Source: Lepus europaeus
Taxonomy: Eukaryota; Chordata; Mammalia; Lagomorpha; Leporidae
Length of the DNA: 64,000 nucleotides
NCBI RefSeq assembly: GCF_033115175.1
Contig: NC_084836.1
Location: 77,404,253-77,468,252 of the forward strand
Reading direction: 5' to 3'
The translations under genes and the position numbers were made by a program. Under the pieces are notes generated by a model, which had not been told where the DNA came from, did no database searches, and saw only the letters and a program-made list of their open reading frames with translations. Within the stretch, counting starts at the first letter, position 1. Each line of letters opens with the position of its first letter. This document shows positions 49,009 to 59,083 of the stretch, in pieces.

Positions 49009-49407
49009 CTACAGGAAGAAATGAAAAACACAACCATAAAATCTACCATCACCAAAGATGAAAACCAATAAGCACTAGGCTGACTAGACAAAAACTGAGT
49101 ACACTGGGAGACACAATGCTTCTATGTAAAGAATACTTCCAGAAAAGGTCTTGCATGTATCACACACTAAATGTATTTCTTTATTTCTCTGCTTTTTGAG
49201 GGACTAGTAGAGATGTGCATTTTCTCCCCTACCACACAAGCATACACGTATCAGCAAGGAAAACGGAAGATCAGCTAATTCTCTTAAAGTACATTCTCCT
49301 TCCATTCCTTCTCACTTTGTGGATAGTGGTGTGTGGTCAATCAGTAGAAAGGAGTAAGCGACTACATTTTGGTTCAGCTGATGATGGCTAGGAACCCCCA
49401 TTTTCCC

Positions 49408-49740
49408 TGCTTCTTTTTTTTTTCACATGCAGAGTTAGACAGTGAGAAAGAGAGAAAGGTCTTCCTTCGGTTGGTTCACCCCCCAAATGGCTGATATGGC
49501 AGGCACACTGCACTGATCTGAAGCCAGGAGCCAGGTGCTTCCTCCTGGTTTCCCATGCAGGTGCAGGGCCCAAGTACTCGGGCCCTCGGGCCATCCTCCA
49601 CTGCCTTCCTGGGTGACAGCAGAGAGCTAGACTGGAAGAGGAGCAACCGGGACAGAATCCAGCACCCAAACCAAGACTAGAACCCAGGGTGCCGGCTCCT
49701 CTGGCGGAGGATTAGCCAAGTGAGCCACGGCTCCGGCCCC
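49408..49740 (-). repeat. CSINE2
   Basis: Minus-oriented with a poly-T side at 49413-49424 and head complement gattagccaagtgagccacg on the right. Confidence 0.92.
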
Positions 49741-49769
49741 TCAGTTTCGACAATGACAAAATACCATAC

Positions 49770-50033
49770 TTCTGGGGCACTGGTTCGAGTCCTGGATACT
49801 CCATTTCTGATCCAGCTCCCTGCTAATGCACCTGGGAAAGCAGTGGAAGATAGCCCAAGTGTTTGGACCCCTTCACCTGGGAGACCCGGAAGAAGCTCCT
49901 AACTCTTGGTTTTGGATCAGCCCAGATGTTGCTGTTGTGGTCATCTGGGGAGTAAACCAGCGAATGGAAGATCTCTCTCTCCCTCAATCTGTTACTCTGC
50001 CTTTCAAATAAATAAATAAATCTTTAAAAAATA
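49770..50033 (+). repeat. CSINE, 5'-truncated
   Basis: Starts in the B-box region (ggggcactggttcgagtcct) and ends aaataaataaataaatcttt. Target duplication ccatacttct occurs at 49763-49772 and 50036-50045. Confidence 0.9.
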
Positions 50034-51742
50034 TGCCATACTTCTTTACAGTATCAAATTCTATCATGCTTTATGAAAAAGTAGGAAGCCATGCACTTGC
50101 AAAGTTAAATTACAAACCAGAGGGATCCCAAGATGACTGATCAACTATCCCTATCAGCAAATAATTTAGCACTCACTGCAAACAGGCCTTGCTTGCTTCT
50201 TTATAATTTTCCCTCATACTTCACTTACTTGGAGTGCATGTGTCATAACTTGGAGGCAGTTTTTAGTCAATCTTCTCTCATTCTCAAAAGAAACACATTC
50301 TTACAGAATAACACATTCTTACAGAATCAACCCAAAAACACGGAACAGAACACAATTTGTATAGTCAAAAACTATTCTTGCTTTCACAAGGAGTATTTTG
50401 TAATGATACAAAACAAAATGCTAGTGAATTTAACAGGGAATTTCTCTGTAACACACAAGCACAGAGCTAATGAACTAAGAAATGTTAATGTTTTTAAAGC
50501 ATTATAGGAAAGTGGAATATATATTAATATATATTAATTTAAATTAAATTATAAAACTTAAATTAAAAATTGTAGAATATGGGAGGCATCATGTTCTTAA
50601 AACTGTATATATGAAATAATGAAATCTGTTTTAAATGATAAAACCACAGATAAAGTTCAAAGAAAAGGAATGTATCATTGTATTATATATATTTTATAAT
50701 GTGAAGTTTTCTATTAAATTATCTTCCCCTGAGTTTGTATGTGAATAACAACTCCTAAGTTACCAAAGGAAAAAACTCTGAATTTTTCAAAGAGGAAGAT
50801 GGAAACACACGTATTAACAATTTATATAGTTATTGCAGATATTAAACTTTATTTACTCTTAATTGTGAAATTCTCATATCCCAGGTATTGCTTTTATAGC
50901 ATAATTTAGCTTTTTATATGGTATATCATCCTATGATGATCCTAACCACTCATCTAAGTAATAATCAAAAGAGTAAAATGAAAAAAAACCAGTATATCTA
51001 GTCTATAAGATAAGGAAGTTGATTTACCTATTTAAATAGCTTTCAATTAAATTCCTAATAAATGATAAATTTATGTCAGGAAACATGCAAGGAACAAAAA
51101 ATGAATAAATGTCCTATGTCTCTGTAAGTTACCAAAGCTGCAGTTTTAGAAACACTGAGTGATAGATATAAGTGGTAGATTTAAGTCCTTACACACATTT
51201 GCCATATCCTGATTTCTGTTCTTTCTCAGGATCTTTAAAAAACAAACAACAAAACAGCCATATTGCAGCCTGTCAAGAAGAAAGGTTCTTTTAGTGGCAC
51301 ATTAAAAGACCAGATCTTTTATTAATGTTCCTTGAAGGAATTTTAACAATCCAACTGCTTTCAGAAAAATTTTGCCATTGCCTAGAAGGAACATGAAAGT
51401 TCTTCCAATGCCAGCAATGATTTGGTAGATATGTATTATTTCTTCTTTCCATCAGCATTATCAGAGTTGCTGCTAAAAATAGGGCACAAATGGCTGCTCT
51501 GTAAAGCTACCCCAATTCAGAAAGCTTTAGAAAATTAATCTTCAAAAACAGAAGTCCTGTTAGCACTGTTTTACTGCCTCTGGTACTTGCTTTTTAGCCA
51601 ATGAGGACATCTGAAATCCCAACAACAACATGCTAAGGATTATCCTTTTCCAATGGACTCCTTTGTAGAGTTCCAGGTAATCCCATCTACAGGGATTTCT
51701 CATTTACGAAAGGTGCCATTCACCTGGGTAAAATCTCATTAC
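50034..51742. other. XPR1-pseudogene intron
   Basis: About 1.7 kb without recognised repeats, AT-rich, between two pseudogene exons. A 124-codon frame at 50133-50507 has no known similarity. Confidence 0.35.
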
Positions 51743-51962
51743 CTGACAATTCTGCAGCAGGAAGACTGGGGGAGAACTCGCTGAAGGCCAGTTTAAGGTC
51801 TTTAATACTCCTGTGGTGGACACGTTCCTCACGGGACAGGTGGAGGACTGGTTTTCTAGCTGTCGCAGTGTAGTAGCACCAGCAGTTTCCTTCTGCGCCT
51901 CCAGTGAGGACTGCAGCTCATTCTGAAGTGTGGAAACCTGCGCTGAGCCTCTGTGAGCTTCT
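51743..51962 (-). pseudogene. XPR1: XPR1 pseudogene exon: SPX middle, frameshifted
   Basis: About 220 bases. It reads KLTEAQRRF, then after a one-base loss [16 protein letters not shown], then AGATTLRQ. Another one-base loss follows, then [20 protein letters not shown] and LKLAFSEF, and a further two-base loss before the QN.Q end. XPR1 has [16 protein letters not shown] and [20 protein letters not shown] here. Acceptor cttacag and donor gtaatg remain. Confidence 0.93.
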
Positions 51963-52017
51963 CTGTAAGAAAACAAGATCGTCCAATCAGTAAGAAAAAA
52001 GGTGATGGAAGTTTTCA

Positions 52018-52640
52018 ATGGGGCGGTGGTTAAAAAGCTGACTGGGGCCGGCACTGAGGCTCACTAGACTAATCATCTGCCTTGCGGCGCCGGCACACCG
52101 GGTTCTAGCCCTGGTCGGGGCAACGGATTCTGTCCCAGTTGCCCCTCTTCCAGTCCAGCTCTCTGCTGTGGCCCGGGAGTGTGGTGAAGGATGGCCCAAG
52201 TGCTTGGGCCCTGCACCCCATGGGAGACCAGGATAAGCACCTGGCTCCTGGCTTCGGGTTTTCGCAGTGCACCTACTGTGGTGGCCATTTGGCGGGTGAA
52301 CTGGCTGAGGAAAGACCTTTGTCTCTCTTTCTCTCTCTCTCATTAACACGGCCTGTTAAAATTTTTTTTAATTAAAAAATAAAAAGCTGACTGTGATTCC
52401 CACATCCCATACTGCAGAGCCTGGTCAAGTTCCACCTCCATTTTTCTGCTAAGTGCACCCTGAGAGGTAGCAGGTGACTGCTCAAGCACTTGGGTTCCTG
52501 TCACTCATGTGGGAAACCCAGATGGAATTCCTAATTTCCAACTTGGCCAGGCTATGTCCCAGCTGTTGCAGGCATTTAGGGAGTGAACAAGCAGATGGAA
52601 GATATCTGTCTCTCCATTCAAATAAAATTTTAAGGTAAAA
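52018..52640 (+). repeat. Older CSINE split by a CSINE2
   Basis: The left stub (ggggcggtggttaaaaagct, about 52018-52053) and the right part (gattcccacatcccatactg, about 52390-52640) join into one diverged CSINE. The younger copy at 52054-52377 sits within it. Confidence 0.8.
52054..52377 (+). repeat. CSINE2 nested in an older CSINE
   Basis: Begins ggggccggcactgaggctca. Target duplication aaaaagctgact lies on both sides (about 52042-52053 and 52380-52391). Confidence 0.93.
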
Positions 52641-52715
52641 TATGTAAAATTTATATTAAAATGTCAACACTGTCCTTTGCATTTTTACTAATTATTCTAA
52701 TTTGCTTCTGTAGAT

Positions 52716-52735
52716 TTTTTTTTGATATGCAGAGT

Positions 52736-52776
<41 letters not shown>

Positions 52777-53043
52777 CTTCCTTCTGTTGGTTCACCCCCC
52801 AAATGGCCACTATGGCTTGTGCATTGAGCTGATCCGAAGCCAGGAGCCAGTTTTTACTCCTGGTCTCTCATGCAGGTGCAGGGCCCAAGCACTTGGGCCA
52901 TCTTCCACTGCCTTCAAGGCCCACAGCACAGAGATGGACTGGAAGAGGAGCAACCGGGACAGAACCAGCACCCCAACCAGGACTAGAACCCACGGTACTG
53001 GTGCTGCAGGTGGAGGATTAGCCAAGTGAGCCACGGTGCCGCC
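52716..53043 (-). repeat. CSINE2 with (GA)n expansion
   Basis: Minus-oriented. The usual short GA run is expanded to about 30 bases at 52743-52774. The flanking words tgtagatt and tgtagaatt suggest a short target duplication. Confidence 0.92.
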
Positions 53044-53189
53044 CATGTGTAGAATTTCTAAGAAATAATGTTACAAGTAATATTTAGAACTAGATGGAAA
53101 AATATTTTTGTGTAGCATCCTCCTTTTATTTAACCTCACACTTCCCTAACCCATAAAATATCTAAGGTAACCTTTTTTTTTTCCCAGAA

Positions 53190-53772
53190 GAAGAAATCAA
53201 ATGCAAAGAGCTACTAAGAGTGAAAATAAAATGGTACAGCTGTTTTGGATCTTGGAAAACATTTTGGCCTTTTCCAAAAGGTTAAACACAGAGTTACAAT
53301 ATGATTCCGTGATTCTACTCCTAAGTATATACCTAACGGAATTGAAAACACATGCTCACACGAAAGCTTGCACATCTATACATACACCCAAACAGCAGAA
53401 AGCAATGCAAATGACCATCAGCCAGTGAATGGGTATATAAAAACATAGGGTATGCACACATGAAAATGCACAATGGAATATCAGTCACAAAAAAGAATGA
53501 GTACTACTTCATGTTACAATATGGATGAATCTTGAAGATACTAAGTGAAAGCAGACATAAAATACCTCACACGTATGATTCTATTTATATGAAATGTCCA
53601 CAACAGGGAAATCTATGGAAACAGGAAGTAGGTACGTGGTTGCCAGGGGCTGGGGGAGAGTGGAGTGAGGAGTGACTGCTAAAAGGGACTGATGGAAATG
53701 TTCTGTAATAAGATACAGAGGGCTGTTGTACAAACTTTGTAGAACTGTCCACACTTTAAAGGGTGAATGCTG
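53190..53772 (+). mobile_element. Old L1 3' end
   Basis: End-of-ORF2 words (tgattctactcctaagtata, cacaatggaatatcagtcac) are followed by 3' UTR words (gaagtaggtacgtggttgcc, ggggctgggggagagtgg). Confidence 0.75.
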
Positions 53773-54015
53773 AGGTGGAGTGCCTGGGTTTGTGTTCGAA
53801 CTCTGCTCCCAATTCCAGCTTCCCACTAATACCCACCCTGGGGGTCAGTAGGCGGTGGGTGAAGTAGTTGGGTACCACAGAGAAGACCAGGTTTCAGTTT
53901 CCAGCCCCTGGCTTCAGCCTGGCCTAGCCCCAGCTGTTACAGCCATTTTGGGAGTAAACCAGTGTGGACTGAAACACACTTGCTGTTTGTCTATCCTCTG
54001 CCTCTTGAATAAAAT
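53773..54015 (+). repeat. CSINE, older
   Basis: Diverged plus-oriented copy with tggcctagccccagctgtta and a short tail aataaaataatt. Confidence 0.78.
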
Positions 54016-54024
54016 AATTACTAA

Positions 54025-54176
54025 TTAGCTTTATCACATAGATGCAGGTACCGAACCACTTGAGTCATCACTTTTGCCTCCCAGGAACTGCACTGGCAGG
54101 AAGCTGGAGGTGGGAATTGAATGTAGGCTCTCTGACGTGGGATGCAGATGTCTTAACTACTCACTGCTCCTCAACT
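54025..54176 (-). repeat. CSINE, partial
   Basis: Minus-oriented head half only (cccaggaactgcactggcag to gtcttaactactcactg). Confidence 0.75.
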
Positions 54177-54178
54177 CA

Positions 54179-54511
54179 TTTTTTTTTTTAAGATTTATTT
54201 TATTTATTTGAAAGACAGAGTTACAGAGAGAGGTAGAGACAGAGAGATAGACAGGTCTTCCATCCACTGGTTCACTCCTCAGATGGCCGCAACAGCTGAG
54301 CTGGGCCAGTCCGAAGCCAGGAGCCAGGAGCTTCTTCTGGGTCTCCCACATGGGTGCAGGGGCCCAAGCACTTGGGCCATCTTCCACTGCTATCCCAGGC
54401 CACAGCAGAGAGCTCCTCAGAAGAGGAGCAGCCAGGACTAGAACCCGCGCCCATATGGGATGCTGGCACTGCAGGCTGTGGCTTTAACCTACTGCGCCAG
54501 TGCTGACCCCT
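54179..54511 (-). repeat. CSINE
   Basis: Minus-oriented full copy. Flanking cctcaactcatttt and cctcaacccatttt are the target duplication. Confidence 0.92.
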
Positions 54512-54539
54512 CCTCAACCCATTTTAATCCTAGTTAACG

Positions 54540-54785
54540 GGGTTGGCACTGAGGTGTAGCAGGTAAAGCTGCTGCCTGCAGTGCCGGCATCCCATATGGG
54601 CACCGGTTCGAGTCCCGGCTGCTCTCATTCCTATCCAGCTCTCTGCTATGGCCTGGGAAAGCCGTTAAGATTGCCCAAATTGTTGGGTCCCTGCACCCAT
54701 GTGGAAAACCCAGAAGAAGCTCCTGGCTTCAGATCGGCGCAGCTCTAGCCGTTGTGCCCAATCAGGGAGTGAACCAGCAGATGGA

Positions 54786-54821
<36 letters not shown>

Positions 54822-54878
54822 ATCCTTCTCTCTCTGTGTAACTCTTATTTTCAAATAAATAAATAAATCTTTAAAAAA
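54540..54878 (+). repeat. CSINE
   Basis: Head ggggttggcactgaggtgta, B-box-like ggttcgagtcccggc, (CT)n run and AAATA tail. Target duplication ctagttaac on both sides. Confidence 0.94.
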
Positions 54879-55490
54879 GTTCTAGTTAACATCAACCAGT
54901 TTTCTTCCCAGGTAGTGAATCACAGATGACTGGCTGAAGATACATCCCTGTGGTGAACTCTCCTTGATAAGAAACCTAGGGCCCAACCTGACTAAAGCTG
55001 GGTCAAGAATTCTGCACAAAAACAGAAATTGTATCCTCAGCTTCCCCTTTCTGACATAAAAAGGCAAAATCCCTGTACATAATATGTACAATCTCCACCT
55101 CCAAATGAGTATGCAACACATGTAACACACATGATAACCTAGTTGGGTATGTGTGCCCACCTGCTTTCAAATAAGCATGCCCGTCCCCAGAACTTCCTAA
55201 AAATTAACAAATATTAACTTTCCTAGATGCAAGTCCTATGAAATTAATGACTCCTAGCTCTTCAGGGAGCCTGATTTTGTTCACAAAATCACCTTGTTAA
55301 ACCAAGTATCTTTTTTTCTGTTACAGCTCAAATTGCTGTCTGTGTGCTTCCCCTGCCACAATGCTACATAAGAACTCTCTGGTTTCCTTCCTGATTCCAC
55401 TAGAGTCAATTAAGTTGAGGCTCCAGGGCAGAAGAGTAGGTCATAAGCTGAGGTGACTTGATTCAGTCCCGTAGTTTCAATTATCATTTA
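54879..55490. other. Unassigned sequence
   Basis: About 600 bases, no gene or repeat named with confidence. A 92-codon minus-strand frame (54882-55160) has no known similarity. Confidence 0.3.
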
Positions 55491-55680
55491 AACAGTGGTG
55501 GTTCCCAAGCTGACCCACAGCAAGTTTCCTCAAGCTTAGTACAACCGACATTTGGAACCAGATAATTCCTTGTTAAGGGGTGGGAGTGCTGCTACTTGCA
55601 ATGCAGGATTTTTAGCAGGATTCCTGGCCTATAGAGACCCATTAGATAAATATCCCCTGGGAGGCAAAAAACAACCACCA
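55491..55680 (+). mobile_element. MER5A (non-autonomous hAT DNA transposon)
   Basis: Words in order: cagtggtggttcccaagctg, acatttggaaccagataatt, gcaggatttttagcaggatt, cctggcctatagagaccc, tcccctgggaggcaaaa. This is the usual MER5A order. Confidence 0.85.
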
Positions 55681-55687
55681 CAGACAA

Positions 55688-55973
55688 GACTTAGAGCAGG
55701 TTAAAGCACCACCTTCAATGCCAGCATCCCATACTGGTGATGGGTTGTGTCCTGGCTGTTCCACTTCCAATACAGCTGCCTGCTAATGCACTTGAAGAGC
55801 AGTGGAAGACAGCCCATGTGCTTGGACCCCTGCACTCATGCGGGAAACCCAAATGGACTTCCAGGCTTCTGGCTTTGGGCTGGCCCAGCTGCCATTAGGG
55901 GAGTGGGAATGAACTAATGGATGGAAGATCTCTCTTTCTCTTTCTGTAACTCTTTCAAATAAATAAATAAATC
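55688..55973 (+). repeat. CSINE, head missing
   Basis: Starts at gagcaggttaaagcaccacc and ends aaataaataaataaatc, running directly into the next CSINE. Confidence 0.88.
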
Positions 55974-55974
55974 T

Positions 55975-56330
55975 GGGGCTGGCACTGTGGCGTAGTGGGT
56001 AAAGCTGCCTCCTGAGGTGCAGGCATCCTATATGGGCACCAGTTCGAGTCCCAGCTTCTCCACTTCCCTCCCAGCGTTCTGCTATGGCCTGGGAAAGCAG
56101 CAGAGGATGGCCCAAGTCCTTAGGCCCCTGCACCCATGTAGTCCCTGTAGGAAGCTCCTGGCTCCTGGCTTCAGATTGGCACAGCCCCAGCAGTTGCGGC
56201 CAGTTGAGCAGTGAACCAGCAGATTGAAGACCTCTCTCTCTCTCTCTCTCTGCCTCTCCTTCTCTCTCTGTGTAACTCAGACTCAAATAAATAAATAAAT
56301 CTTAAAAATTATTTAAATAAATAAATCTTT
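55975..56330 (+). repeat. CSINE, inserted at the tail of its neighbour
   Basis: Head ggggctggcactgtggcgta, with a tail holding two AAATAAATAAATC runs, the second of which may be the displaced tail of the preceding copy. Confidence 0.9.
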
Positions 56331-56334
56331 TTCA

Positions 56335-56490
56335 GAAAAAAAGATTTATTTGAAACTCAGAGTTACAGAGAGAGAGGGAGAGACAGAGATAGAGAAGTCT
56401 TCCATCTGCTGGTTCACTCCCCAGATGGCCGCGATGGCCGGAACTGTGCCAACCTGAAGTCAGGAGTTTCTTCCAGCCTCCCATGCAGGG
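56335..56490 (-). repeat. CSINE, partial
   Basis: Minus-oriented tail-side half only, to cagcctcccatgcagg. Confidence 0.85.
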
Positions 56491-57625
56491 AAATATCATT
56501 ATATTAAAAAAAAATCATATCTATGAAACCTGTTTATAATAATGACTAAAAATGTTAAAAAAAAGTGTGAGAAAGAAGGCAATGTAAAAATTTTTGATTT
56601 TTTAAAAAAAAATTTGGATTAACCTGTAATATATGAACATTTTCATGGGGTACAGTGCAATATTTCAATACACGATAACAGCATAAACCAATGGCAGCAG
56701 GCCACCAGGCTTTGCATCTCCATGCCACTTTGTTCTGTCTGAAGCCTCCTAACCTCTCTCTTCCAGGTGTTTACACAGTAGGAGGTAACACAGCTTTGAA
56801 ATGTGTGGTTGCTCCACTGTGCTTGAACCTGCCACTTCCACCCAGCTGTGTTCTGGTACCTGTTATCCTGCCTCCCTGTATCCCTTCCTTGCCATCCTGG
56901 GGCGGGGGGGGGGGCTTTCTTTTTTAATTTTAAAATTAAAAATGGGTTTTTCAGGAAACATCCTAGTATTGACCTCATAATTTAGTGGGAAGGACTCACC
57001 AGCTCCATGACACTCACCTTCAGTTCTGAGGAACCACAGTGGCTGGAGCAAGAATTTACCGTTGTGTCCTAGCCGGCCATAGCACCCTAGTAATGGAGCC
57101 TGCACTGTTCAAGTCAAAGGTGCCTGCTCTTCATTTGAAGCATGGAAATGTTGCTATGATTCCAGCTTACTTTACAGGTTTGCTGTGAGGACCAAATCAT
57201 AAAGTGTCAGTTTCCCAGTATCATAAAGAGAAGAGCAGAATTTTTTGGGGGGGTGTGGGTTCCTGCAAAGATAGCACCTAGGGCTCCCAGATGCCAGGTA
57301 CCGTAGAAGGGGGTAGGGGTGATCCATGGTTTTACACAGAGTGCCCAGTGCAGGAAGGGTCACTGTGGTGTGGCCCTGGCCAACCCCACAAACACATGCA
57401 CCTGCCCAGTCCCACTGATTCAGCTGCCTCCCTCAAGCCCCATAAGCAACCCACCTATGACGGCCAAAGCCCTGTTGAAAAGTTGAGGTTGCCAGGGTCT
57501 GACAAAAGGAAAGTCAAAGGAATTTTATATCTTGTATAGTAGGATTCCTCAGAACTACTGCTTTTGGAACATAGATGGAGGGAAATAAAAGGGTTCTGGG
57601 CCAGAGAGTTCACGCTTCGAAGACA
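56491..57625. other. Mostly unassigned; possible old L1 and MIR pieces
   Basis: About 56600-56690 resembles an old L1 3' UTR (catggggtacagtgcaatat). About 57160-57215 resembles a MIR core (tttacaggtttgctgtgagg). The rest, including a G-run near 56902-56914, is not recognised. Confidence 0.35.
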
Positions 57626-58912
57626 CTTTCATATGATAGCTATTGTAGATGTGCAGTTTTGTACTGCTGTGTGGATAGTGGACAGCTAAGTCCTTACTTT
57701 GAAACATCGAGTTTTCCCCCAGAAACCTTTTACTGAAGGAATATAAACTTCATATATATCCTAAGTACCCCTTCAGGAATACCAGAATCTTCCCACAATC
57801 TCACCCACACCCTGCCCCACACTCCCACCCCTCTTCCTCCTCAGTCTCTTATTCCCATTCCTATTCTTTACCAAGTTCTATTTCAATTAATTTATTATGC
57901 ACATAGGGTTAATTCTCTACTAAGTAAAGTGCTCTACAGATTGTATGGGAAAAAACCCTGTTCCTCCAGAGTCATAAAAGGGCCGTTCAAAGACATTGCT
58001 TCTCACAGTGTCAATTCCAGTTCTATAGGTGACCTTCTCGGGGCTCTATAAGCTATCGCAGATCAGGAAGAACAAAGGGTGTATCTCTTCACCCTATCCC
58101 AACAAACAACCAAACCAAAACAAAAGCTATAAAATTATTGCCCAACCAAGAATCGAGGCACCCTCAGGTAATTAATGACGGACTATATTTAGAATGGTAT
58201 TTTATTGATTAAATTGATTCAATATAATCAATGAACACATATAGGCTTTCGAAGTGTTTGTATGTTGTGGTATGTGTGTGTGCATCTGTGTGTGCATGTG
58301 GGTACGTGTGATGTCTGTGGTGTCTATGTGTCTGGGAGGGTGTGCACATGTGCATGTGTTCATGTTTGTGTGTCTATGTGTCAGTGCAGAGTGTGAGTGT
58401 GTGTGTACAGGTGTATGTGTGTCTGAGTGTGTGTGTGTGTTGTGTCTGTGCATGTGTGTGTGTATGTGATGTGTATGGGGTGCCTATGTTGTGTGTGCAT
58501 GTGTAGATGTATTCCTGAGTGTGCATGTGTGGTTTGTCCAGAGAGTGATGCTACACTGGGCAGCTTGGCAGCATTTGCAAATGGCTGCTCCAGCCCTCCT
58601 GGTGTTGTGCAGGGAGCATGGCCCTTGGTGTGTGTGTGCAGCCAGGTGAGGATCATGGCAGGCGCTGGCAGGCTACAGAGGCCATTGGCAGCTCCAGGGC
58701 CGAGCAGGCAGGCTCTACTGCACAAGCGTGGGCTGGTCCTCTGGCCTTGGGGCCTCGTGGATGTGGGCCTGGGGAGAGTGCGGTGTCCCGGTGGTCGACA
58801 CCTCATGGGGCCCAGGAAGACGGACCAGACCGAGGCCTTGGCAAAGGGAAGTGAGCAGAGTGGCCAGGATGTGAGCAGAGCCCACTGGGATGACGGCAGT
58901 GGAGCTGTTTCC
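57626..58912 (-). repeat. Low-copy repeat R, copy 3, inverted
   Basis: The reverse complement follows copy 2 from its GC-rich part (right edge 58912) through the CA-rich array (58262-58530 as GT on the plus strand), the attgaatcaattt end, the L1 3' end (about 57720-58090) and the shared segment to 57626. It lacks the first 500 or so bases of R. Its right edge abuts the old L1 tail shared with the flank of Q copy A. Confidence 0.85.
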
Positions 58913-59083
58913 AGAAGTTTAGGGGAGAAGAGAGAGGGTTGAATGGATAAAGCACAGGGGAAGTTTTAGGGCAGTGTACTTTTGTGCCTAATCCTAAATT
59001 TGTGGAGATATAACATTATGCATTTGTCAAAACCCACTGAATGTTAGAGCAATGCAAGTCAACGTTAATATATGTAAATAAAG
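58913..59083 (+). mobile_element. Old L1 3' UTR shared with the flank of Q copy A
   Basis: tttccagaagtttaggggag to taatatatgtaaata is nearly identical to about 13551-13729, differing at few positions. It belongs to the same duplication as Q. Confidence 0.85.

Larger units (their letters stand above)
43534..51962 (-). pseudogene. XPR1: Unprocessed XPR1 pseudogene (four exons with introns)
   Basis: XPR1 is a plasma-membrane phosphate exporter with an N-terminal SPX domain and a C-terminal EXS domain. Reading the minus strand, four consecutive exons are visible in order: 51962-51743, 49008-48859, 48356-48270 and 43615-43534. They cover the second half of SPX to the first transmembrane segment. 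Each is bounded by AG and GT, so this is a duplicated exon-intron fragment and not a retrocopy. Two exons carry disabling changes. Exons before and after this set were searched for by eye and not found within the window. The introns are filled with CSINEs and L1, which suggests the fragment has been neutral for a long time. Confidence 0.92.

Noticed and set aside
43534-51962. Functional XPR1 gene
   Set aside because: A stop codon in the SPX exon and several frameshifts in the preceding exon rule out a working product from this copy, and the neighbouring exons are not in the window.
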